Positions 1-5,542 of a DNA stretch of 5,542 bases are shown here, one piece after another. The DNA is from Bacillota bacterium. Lineage in GTDB: Bacteria > Bacillota_I > Bacilli_A > RFN20 > CAG-826. The notes beneath the pieces were generated by a model. The model was not told where the DNA came from, ran no database searches, and saw only the letters and a program-made list of their open reading frames with translations. A program made the position numbers and the translations under genes. Location: the NCBI GenBank assembly GCA_003512585.1, contig DOQE01000060.1, positions 3,489 through 9,030 on the forward strand. Reading direction: 5' to 3'. Numbering within the stretch: the first letter of the stretch is position 1; each line of letters begins with the position of its first letter.

Positions 1-1
1 G

Positions 2-1654
2 TCCCCATGGGGAAGCGGCTTTTGGCATAACATAAATATCCAAATGAATTATTGGCCAAGCTTTTTGACCAATCTGGACGAGACTTTTTCTGCCTATGTA
101 GATTTTTTTAAGGCCTATTTAACAAAAGCGAAGGAAAACGCTTCTGATTGGATTAAAGAAGTTTATCCTGATTCTTATTCTTCAAATTCGGATTATGGTT
201 GGATTATTGGAACCGGTGCTTTCGCCTATGAAATCGAGGGGATGCATTTAAATACCCATTCAGGGCCAGGTACTGGTGGGATGACTGCGCAACTATTTTA
301 TGATGCCTATGCTTTTACTCTTGATGAGGAAATGCTACAAGTCGCTTATGATGCTATCCATGGTCTTGCTAAATTCTTAAATAAATGCCTTAAGAAATAT
401 GGGAATAAATATCTTTGCTCTTATAGCGCTTCCCCAGAACAAATTCTTTCAGGGCATTGGTGCTTAAGCGATCCTAGTCAACAATATTACCATACAGTTG
501 GATGTGCTTTTGACCAACAGTGGATCGAAGAAAATGCAAGACATGATATTGAAATAGCAACAAAATTAGAAAAAATAGATTCTTTAGTTGAAGAAGAAAA
601 GACTCAGCTAGGAAATTTTGATTCTGTCTTAATTGGCTATAGCGGGCAAGTAAAAGAATATGGCGAAGAACATTTTTATGGTGAGATAGGAGAATACGGA
701 CATCGTCATCTTTCCGAACTAGTGGGGTTAATGCCTGGAAGTTTAATAACACACAAAACCCCGGCTTGGCTAGACGCGGCGAAACTAACTTTGCAATATA
801 GAGGCGATTATTCTACCGGTTGGGCTTTGGCACATAGATTATGTTGCTATGCTAGAGTAGGAGACGGCAATCACTGTTATAAATTATTAAGGACCTTGCT
901 AGAAAAGAAAACGCATCCAAATCTTTGGGACGTCCATCCTCCTTTTCAAATTGATGGGAATTTTGGTGCATTAACCGGCATGAGCGAAATGCTTTTGCAA
1001 AGCCATGAAGGCTATATTTCTATTTTGCCTTCTATTCCTGATGGATGGAAAAATATTTATGTTAAAGGATTAAAGGCTAGAGGCAATTTTATCGTTAACC
1101 TATCTTATGAAAATGGTTTGTTAAAGGAAGTGTTAATAGAATCTAATCTTGATAATGAGATTAAAGTATTTTATAAAGGCATAGATTCCAATACTAAAGT
1201 ATATGATGAGGGGCGAATAATAGAATATTCTTGCAATGATAATTTTATATCCTTTAAAGCAAAAGAAGGGCATAAGTATCGCTTTATTAATTTTTCTAAG
1301 GTTATAAAGCAAGAATTGCCTAGCAATTTCAAAGCCGTTTATTCTAATGAGGGAGTAAATCTTACTTGGGAAGGCAATTCCACTTCCTATGCTTTATATA
1401 GAGCGGATAATAACGACCCCGTGTATCAATTTATTGGAATTATTAATGGTTTTTCTTTCCTTGATAAAACTTATTCTTTATCTAACAAAGGCAGAGCTAC
1501 TTATAAGTTAATGGATGAAAAGAACCATAATCAAAATAACGATGGGGCTTTATCTTTTATCAATATTGCCGATGAACTTGAAATTGACCGTTATTTATTG
1601 AAGCTTAAAGTCAACAACCAACATGCAGAAAAAATTGGCTGGTCCAATGATTGA
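2..1654 (+). CDS. GH95-family glycosidase (alpha-L-fucosidase-like), 5' end outside window
   Basis: This is the C-terminal part of a GH95 enzyme; the family removes alpha-L-fucose or alpha-L-galactose from glycans with inversion. The frame is open from base 2 and reads SPWGSGFWHNINIQMNYWP across the ATG at 44, a conserved GH95 core motif. That ATG is therefore internal, and the usual N-terminal beta-sandwich lies upstream. Counting from that internal Met as 1, landmarks are SASPE with the likely catalytic acid Glu132 (437-439), IGYSGQVKEY, HRHLSELVGLMPG, and DVHPPFQIDGNFG with Asp304 (953-955), which should activate the catalytic Asn. The N-x-N pair (29-37) supplies the Asn residues known from Bifidobacterium AfcA. 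A beta-sandwich (about 325-415) and a fibronectin-III-like module (about 425-490) follow. The residue at the sugar-specificity position appears to be Trp, so fucosidase activity is not certain. The gene ends at TGA, 25 bp before a GH42-like gene, probably in one operon. Whether it is secreted cannot be judged without the N-terminus. Confidence 0.9.
   Translation, partial: SPWGSGFWHNINIQMNYWPSFLTNLDETFSAYVDFFKAYLTKAKENASDWIKEVYPDSYSSNSDYGWIIGTGAFAYEIEGMHLNTHSGPGTGGMTAQLFYDAYAFTLDEEMLQVAYDAIHGLAKFLNKCLKKYGNKYLCSYSASPEQILSGHWCLSDPSQQYYHTVGCAFDQQWIEENARHDIEIATKLEKIDSLVEEEKTQLGNFDSVLIGYSGQVKEYGEEHFYGEIGEYGHRHLSELVGLMPGSLITHKTPAWLDAAKLTLQYRGDYSTGWALAHRLCCYARVGDGNHCYKLLRTLLEKKTHPNLWDVHPPFQIDGNFGALTGMSEMLLQSHEGYISILPSIPDGWKNIYVKGLKARGNFIVNLSYENGLLKEVLIESNLDNEIKVFYKGIDSNTKVYDEGRIIEYSCNDNFISFKAKEGHKYRFINFSKVIKQELPSNFKAVYSNEGVNLTWEGNSTSYALYRADNNDPVYQFIGIINGFSFLDKTYSLSNKGRATYKLMDEKNHNQNNDGALSFINIADELEIDRYLLKLKVNNQHAEKIGWSND
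1316..1513 (+). other. Fibronectin type III-like module at the C-terminus of the GH95 protein
   Basis: After the GH95 C-terminal sandwich the protein reads LPSNFKAVYSNEGVNLTW, then SYALYRADN, then FLDKTYSL and ATYKL. This spacing of Leu-Thr-Trp, a Tyr-x-Leu-Tyr-Arg strand, an Asp turn and a closing Tyr-Lys-Leu strand is the typical pattern of bacterial FnIII modules attached to glycosidases. About 30 further residues follow before the stop and belong to no domain I recognise. Such modules are usually spacers or weak carbohydrate binders in surface or secreted enzymes, so the parent protein may be extracellular; that is inference. Confidence 0.6.
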
Positions 1655-1666
1655 TTTTTATCAACG

Positions 1667-1674
1667 AAAAGGGA
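1667..1674 (+). promoter_or_regulatory. Ribosome-binding site that decides the start of the GH42-like gene
   Basis: The bases AAAAGGGA end five bases before the ATG at 1680, a fitting Shine-Dalgarno position for an AT-rich Firmicute. In-frame ATGs at 1623 and 1647 lie inside the end of the GH95 gene without a comparable site. The residues they would add (from MQKKLAG onward) do not look like part of the enzyme fold. The start at 1680 is therefore preferred. Confidence 0.65.
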
Positions 1675-1679
1675 TTTAC

Positions 1680-3680
1680 ATGGAAAAAAATAAGGAATTC
1701 TTACATTGCTTAAGACAACAAATCTATCCAGATGAATATGCGATAGAAAGAATAGAAAGCGCTAAATCGTTTTGCTTAAAGTATGGCTTTAAAAACGTAA
1801 TTCTTCTTTTTAATGCCGAAGAATTTAACGTTGGTCACATTAAGGATGAAGAACTTGTCCCTTGGATTGAAATTATTAAGCAAGCAAAAAAGGTGTTTAA
1901 TGAGGTCGGCATATCTGTTTCGCTTAACCCGTGGATGGAATTAGGTCATCTAGATAGAGGGAGAAAATTACAACCTGGTCAAGACTTTCAAACCATGGTT
2001 GATAGATTTGGCAAGCAAAGCGAGCTTGTTGCTTGCCCTTTTGATACCAATTGGAAAAAGTATTATTTAAATCAATTAAATTACTATGTAAAAGAAGTCG
2101 AGCCAGAAGTAGTTTGGATTGAAGATGATTTTAGACTTCATAATCATGATCCCCTTGATTGGGGTGGCTGTTTTTGCCCACTTCATATGGATGCTTTTAA
2201 TAAAAAGCTTAATAAAAACGAAACTAGAGAAGAATTTGTTAATGCCATAAGCAAAAGAACTCCTACCCAGGAAAGAAAAGTTTGGCTAGATACGTCTTGG
2301 GAAGTTATGGATAATTTAGCAAAAGATATAGCTAACGTGGTCAAAAAGGCGAATGTCAAAACCCATGTTGGTTTAATGAGCTCTCCTCCTTTTTCACATG
2401 CCATGGAAGCTAGGGATTGGGCAAAATTGCACGCAGATCTTTGTTATGATGGAGTAAAAATCGATAGGATTCATCTTCCTGCATATAGGGAATATGGATC
2501 AAAGAACTATTATTTTGATTTCAATAGGATTTCTATGGTCAATCGTAGCTTCCTAGGCGATGATTGCTTAATTTATCCAGAACTAGAAAATAGCTCTTTT
2601 TCCATTTTTGTCAAAGATAAAAAATTTCTTTCTTTTCAACTTGAAAGTGCCTTGCCTTTGGGAATTTCTGGCATGACATATAATATTTTTCATCAAATTG
2701 GGAACGGTGTTCAAGACGAATTTGGCTATGGGCCTGCAATTAAAGGTTTGACTCCTTACCTAAATACTATAAAAACTTTAAATGTTTTGCCTTCCCAAAT
2801 GGAAGGGTTAGTCTTTCCGCTTTCAGAAAAAACAGTTTATAACTCCCATAAAGAAGGATTTTTGAATTTAATCCCAAAAGATTATGATGCTGTCGGTTAT
2901 TTTTCTTCTTTTGGCTGTTCATATAGAATAAGCAAAGAAAGAACTTTCAAAGATGAAGTTGTTATTTTAACTTCGGACAATGTCTATAATTTTTCTTCTC
3001 AGGAATTAATAGATTTATTCGCCTCTAATTTTGTTTTTGTTGATGGCAGGGCTGCTTTTTGCTTAAAACAAAGGAATCTTTTATCCTTAATAAAGGCAAA
3101 AGAGGTTAGCTTTGTTGGGTCGGCCAAAAGCGAAGCCTCCTTTGAAATGTATGAAAAAGGCGCATTCCATAATATGCATCATTATAGGGTCACTAGCCAT
3201 AGACGCACGGGTGATTTTTATTCTATTGATTATGAAGATGGGGTTAATATCATCTCGGGTGTATATGGACCTAGAAATGAAAGAAATAGCAATGGGGTCG
3301 CTTATTCTTCTAATTTCTTTGTTTATCCTTATTCAATAGAAGGAGTAGATAACACTTGCTTCTTTATGAATTTAAGAACATGGTTTTTTGAAAAGTATTT
3401 ATTAAGTCACATTAAGAGCCCATTTGTTTATACTGGCGTTGACGGAGTATATCCTTATTTATATAAGCAAGATAAGCGTTTTGTTTTGATTTTGACTAAC
3501 GCTAATTATTATGATTTTGAAAAAATTCAATTCGAATTAAAGAATGTTACGCCTAATAAAATTAAGCTCGTTGATAGAAAAGGGCATATAAAAATTGTTA
3601 AATTTAGTATGAATAAAAAAATGGTTACCATTAAGCAACCATTAAAATATTTATCTACCCTTACCTTAATAATTGAATAG
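1680..3680 (+). CDS. Putative GH42-like TIM-barrel glycosidase, family unassigned
   Basis: A 666-residue protein with no signal peptide or membrane segment, so probably cytoplasmic. Residues 1-365 look like a TIM barrel related to GH42 beta-galactosidases. Cys119 in ACPFDTNW and the CFCPLH motif (Cys164, Cys166, His169) match in order and spacing the four-Cys zinc site of GH42 (C then CxCxxC), with the last Cys replaced by His. WIEDDFRLHNH (146-156), just before the CFC motif, sits where GH42 has its W-x-x-D-N-E acid/base strand. YPELEN (299-304) is the best nucleophile region, with Glu301 or Glu303. FQLESALPLGISGMTYNIF then resembles the last barrel strands of GH42. Residues about 370-480 resemble the GH42 middle (trimerisation) domain, including SSQELIDLF and FVDGRAAF. 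A beta-rich tail follows. It is probably co-transcribed with the upstream GH95 gene. The exact substrate is unknown, and a non-galactosidase activity is quite possible. Confidence 0.7.
   Translation: MEKNKEFLHCLRQQIYPDEYAIERIESAKSFCLKYGFKNVILLFNAEEFNVGHIKDEELVPWIEIIKQAKKVFNEVGISVSLNPWMELGHLDRGRKLQPGQDFQTMVDRFGKQSELVACPFDTNWKKYYLNQLNYYVKEVEPEVVWIEDDFRLHNHDPLDWGGCFCPLHMDAFNKKLNKNETREEFVNAISKRTPTQERKVWLDTSWEVMDNLAKDIANVVKKANVKTHVGLMSSPPFSHAMEARDWAKLHADLCYDGVKIDRIHLPAYREYGSKNYYFDFNRISMVNRSFLGDDCLIYPELENSSFSIFVKDKKFLSFQLESALPLGISGMTYNIFHQIGNGVQDEFGYGPAIKGLTPYLNTIKTLNVLPSQMEGLVFPLSEKTVYNSHKEGFLNLIPKDYDAVGYFSSFGCSYRISKERTFKDEVVILTSDNVYNFSSQELIDLFASNFVFVDGRAAFCLKQRNLLSLIKAKEVSFVGSAKSEASFEMYEKGAFHNMHHYRVTSHRRTGDFYSIDYEDGVNIISGVYGPRNERNSNGVAYSSNFFVYPYSIEGVDNTCFFMNLRTWFFEKYLLSHIKSPFVYTGVDGVYPYLYKQDKRFVLILTNANYYDFEKIQFELKNVTPNKIKLVDRKGHIKIVKFSMNKKMVTIKQPLKYLSTLTLIIE
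3615..3643 (-). terminator. Weak candidate terminator of the minus-strand operon
   Basis: Read on the minus strand, AATGGTT is followed ten bases later by its exact complement AACCATT and then by five more T. This gives a 7-bp stem with a U-tract, beginning about 45 bases after the stop of the GH63-like gene. A competing shorter hairpin (AATGG, loop TAA, CCATT) uses the same U-tract. Both stems have only two G-C pairs, so strength is doubtful. The site lies inside the last codons of the opposing GH42-like gene, where the A-run also encodes Lys-Lys. Confidence 0.3.
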
Positions 3681-3687
3681 AAAAGTA

Positions 3688-4902
3688 TTAGTTTTGCAGA
3701 TCTTTTATCATGAGATGGACTAAGAAATTCCAACTTTGGAAGCCCTTATTTGTTATGCCTTCACCGGTTTCTGAATTGTAGTATTCAGTAAAACAGCCTT
3801 GTTTTTCCAAGTCTTTTCCAAGCAAATTTATGGTTTTTAAAGCAAGTTCTTTTGCTTCTTTTTCATATCCGTAATTTTTTAGGGCTACATAAGCGAAGTA
3901 GTTCGCATTTATCCAAATTGGGCCAAGCCAGCAAGAAGGATTGCTTGAAGCCATGTTAACGAACATTTTTTCTTTTTTGGAAACGCTGCGGATTCCGAAA
4001 GGGCTATTTAAGCCGTTTGTATCTAAATAATGCTCCTCGATGCATCTTTTTGCTTCTTCTTTTGTCGCTATATTAAAGTAAAGCGGCAACATGCCGGCCC
4101 AAGTTTCAATTCTAAGAGGCAAACTCTTCCAAAAACGAGGACAGCCGCTATGGAGGAAGGTATTTTTATCTATTTTTCTTAAAGATAAATCTACGCTATA
4201 GAAATACCCGTCTTTATTGTCAAAGCATTCATCATGAATGCTTTTTGCTAACGCATCTGCCTTCTTTTTGTAAATTGTTGCATCTAGATTTTCACCTAGC
4301 ATGCTAGCAATTTCTGATACGGCTTTTAATTCCCCATACATTAAAGAATTCAAATATATGGCACCCGTGGATTTATTTGGTCTATAAAATACAGTTGGGT
4401 CATTATCGAAACCTAATCCCAAATCATTAATCCAATAAAATAGGCCGCTTTCTTTATCTAATTGATTATTTTCATAATAAGACAGGAATTTTTTTATTTT
4501 TGGGAAATAATTCTTTAGCCAGGAAGCATCGTTTGTTTCTTTTGAAATGGCTAAGGCATGTAAGGCCAAACAAGGTTTGTGGATGTTTTTTTCTTCACCC
4601 TTTTTTAAAGCAAATAAGTCCCAAGGATTCTCTTGAACTAGAATAGGGATTCTTCCTTCTTCATCCATTGATTCAAGGAAGTTTAAAACACACCCTTTTT
4701 CATATGGCAAGACATCATCCCCATAATCAAGCAAAGCGACTCCTGTTAACCAAGAATCCCAGTCCCATAATTGACGGGCATAACAACTGCCTGGAACTAA
4801 ATATGGGTAAGGGAGATTTGCGGATGGTTCACGAAAATTCTCTTTATAGTTGTTCCTAATGTAATTTTCTATTAGTTCTATATATTTTTTTTCTTGATTC
4901 AT
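3688..4902 (-). CDS. (alpha/alpha)6-barrel glycosidase of the GH63/trehalase-like type
   Basis: A complete 404-residue protein without a signal peptide, so likely cytoplasmic. It resembles short bacterial GH63 enzymes and related trehalase-like glucosidases, which hydrolyse alpha-glucosides or alpha-mannosides with inversion. Visible motifs are RQLWDWDSW (residues 44-51), near-N-terminal as in this clan; GLGFDNDPTVFYRP, with Asp166 (4405-4407) as likely general acid; GPIWINANYF (327-336); and FTEYYNSETGEG, with Glu373 (3784-3786) as likely general base. GFQSWNFLVH close to the end is also typical of the family. The length fits a bare catalytic barrel without the extra N-terminal domain of larger GH63 proteins such as E. 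coli YgjK, and is near that of bacterial mannosylglycerate hydrolases. The start is six bases after the stop of the upstream DUF4838-type gene, so the two are very likely co-transcribed. The substrate cannot be told from sequence alone. Confidence 0.8.
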   Translation of the reverse strand: MNQEKKYIELIENYIRNNYKENFREPSANLPYPYLVPGSCYARQLWDWDSWLTGVALLDYGDDVLPYEKGCVLNFLESMDEEGRIPILVQENPWDLFALKKGEEKNIHKPCLALHALAISKETNDASWLKNYFPKIKKFLSYYENNQLDKESGLFYWINDLGLGFDNDPTVFYRPNKSTGAIYLNSLMYGELKAVSEIASMLGENLDATIYKKKADALAKSIHDECFDNKDGYFYSVDLSLRKIDKNTFLHSGCPRFWKSLPLRIETWAGMLPLYFNIATKEEAKRCIEEHYLDTNGLNSPFGIRSVSKKEKMFVNMASSNPSCWLGPIWINANYFAYVALKNYGYEKEAKELALKTINLLGKDLEKQGCFTEYYNSETGEGITNKGFQSWNFLVHLMIKDLQN

Positions 4903-4908
4903 ATTATT

Positions 4909-5542
4909 TTAGATCCCCCAATCATTATAATAGGTTTCTAGTTTGGTTCCTGATTCACTTGTGGTTTTAAAACCTAATTCGGTAGCTAAGGTTTTAAATT
5001 CTTTTTGGAATTCTTTTCTTTTGCTTGTGGTTCCCCATTTATAAATATAAGCAAATCCGCTATATAAGGAAGATAAGGCAAAACTTGGGAAGATTTTTTC
5101 GCATAAAATGTGGTTTTTTGCCTCTATACTAGTTACTAGATTTGCAGCTTCGTCGCATAAGGATACCCATTTTTTAAGTAAATCAAAATCCCAAAATTTT
5201 GCAGTGGCCATATTTTCATAAATAGAGAATTGATTGTTGTTATATAAAGTATTTTGATAGTCAGAAGTTGATTCTATTGTTTCTAATTGGGCAACCATTT
5301 CGTTAAAGAAAGTCCGCATTTTATCTCCTGCTTCCCCATAATAAGAAGAGAAGAAGTTATTTAACAAATTATTATAATCGCTATTAACGTCTAACATTAC
5401 TTTGGCGTTCAAATACTTTTTTAAGGCAGTAAACCCGGTTCTTGGTTGTACGGCGTTATGTTGCCCCTGGGCATAGGCCATAAAAACGTTTTTCTTTTTT
5501 AAATATTTAAAGTTTTCAAAATTGGCTTTAAATGAATTGAAT
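4909..5542 (-). CDS. C-terminal part of a DUF4838-type (putative glycosidase-associated) protein, 5' end outside window
   Basis: The reading frame stays open to the right window edge (FNSFKANFENFKYLKKKNVF precedes the Met at 5481), so that ATG is internal and the true start lies beyond the window. The segment matches the end of DUF4838 proteins. It has a line describing a companion-like stretch (MAYAQGQHN), then FTALKKYLNAKVMLDVNSDYNNLLNNFFSSYYGEAGDKM in outline: an 'L-x-x-Y-L-x-A-K-x-M' helix followed by 'F-x-x-x-Y-Y-G-x-A' and a Met-rich helix. A helical tail of about 130 residues follows. DUF4838 proteins are uncharacterised but resemble alpha-glucuronidase or GH20-like barrels and occur in polysaccharide-degradation loci. 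The catalytic part is outside the window, so activity cannot be assigned. The gene is first in a minus-strand pair with the GH63-like enzyme. Confidence 0.7.
   Translation of the reverse strand, partial: FNSFKANFENFKYLKKKNVFMAYAQGQHNAVQPRTGFTALKKYLNAKVMLDVNSDYNNLLNNFFSSYYGEAGDKMRTFFNEMVAQLETIESTSDYQNTLYNNNQFSIYENMATAKFWDFDLLKKWVSLCDEAANLVTSIEAKNHILCEKIFPSFALSSLYSGFAYIYKWGTTSKRKEFQKEFKTLATELGFKTTSESGTKLETYYNDWGI
4913..4919 (-). promoter_or_regulatory. Probable ribosome-binding site of the GH63-like gene
   Basis: On the minus strand GGGGGAT lies ten bases before the ATG and is formed by the last sense codons (Trp-Gly-Ile) of the upstream gene. It is the only G-rich stretch near the start. Because it is covered by ribosomes finishing the upstream gene, translation of the pair may be coupled. 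The match to the consensus is imperfect. Confidence 0.45.

Noticed and set aside
44..46. ATG at 44 as the start of the GH95 gene
   Set aside because: The frame is open upstream to base 2 and encodes conserved GH95 residues (NIN before QMNYW), so this Met is internal.
474..752. Open frame of 92 codons on the minus strand
   Set aside because: It lies wholly opposite the conserved GH95 catalytic domain and its Leu/Phe-rich product resembles no protein; it is an antisense shadow.
1652..1654. TGA read as tryptophan (Mycoplasma-type code)
   Set aside because: Reading through would run the GH95 protein past the start of the next gene. No TGA occurs inside any of the four genes and the visible tryptophans are TGG.
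1623..1679. Longer N-terminus for the GH42-like protein starting at 1623
   Set aside because: It overlaps the GH95 gene by 32 bases and has no ribosome-binding site, while the ATG at 1680 has AAAAGGGA at a suitable distance.
3112..3339. Open frame of 75 codons on the plus strand with a hydrophobic end
   Set aside because: It sits in another frame inside the GH42-like gene, has no convincing ribosome-binding site, and its hydrophobicity comes from the AT-rich composition.
3728..3741. Perfect inverted repeat TTCCAA-CT-TTGGAA as a plus-strand terminator
   Set aside because: The loop is only two bases, no U-tract follows, and the bases encode the conserved QSWNF region of the GH63-like enzyme.
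5479..5481. ATG at 5481 as the start of the DUF4838-type gene
   Set aside because: The minus-strand frame continues open to the window edge with family-like sequence, so this Met is internal.

Overview
This window is an AT-rich, tightly packed stretch of a bacterial chromosome. It holds four protein-coding genes, all related to carbohydrate-active enzymes, in two convergent pairs. The low GC content, short spacers, A-rich ribosome-binding sites and enzyme families suggest an uncultured gut-associated member of the Firmicutes (Bacilli, Erysipelotrichia or Mollicutes-like). Placement is by general character only, because no phylogenetic marker is present. UGA acts as a stop at the end of the first gene and all visible tryptophans are UGG, so the Mycoplasma code (UGA = Trp) is not supported.

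Plus strand, left half: the window opens inside a GH95-family gene (alpha-L-fucosidase/alpha-L-galactosidase family). It lacks its 5' part and carries a C-terminal fibronectin-III-like module. After 25 bp comes a complete 666-codon gene. It looks like a remote relative of GH42 beta-galactosidases: a TIM barrel with a GH42-like zinc site (Cys, Cys, Cys, then His in place of the fourth Cys), followed by a GH42-like middle domain. Its catalytic acid region differs from the GH42 consensus, so it may belong to an undescribed glycosidase family.

Minus strand, right half: a gene cut by the right window edge encodes the C-terminal part of a DUF4838-type protein. Six bases after its stop comes a complete 404-codon (alpha/alpha)6-barrel glycosidase of the GH63/trehalase-like type. 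The two pairs converge with only 7 bp between stop codons. The only terminator candidate is a weak hairpin lying inside the 3' end of the opposite gene.

Read together, the window is the middle of a glycan-degradation locus. The two complete enzymes have no signal peptide or membrane segment, so they probably trim imported oligosaccharides in the cytoplasm. The fucosyl- or galactosyl-removing GH95 enzyme and the GH42-like enzyme probably act in sequence on the same branched glycan. No gene-free stretch exceeds 30 bases, and I saw no RNA genes, mobile elements, CRISPR arrays or long repeats.
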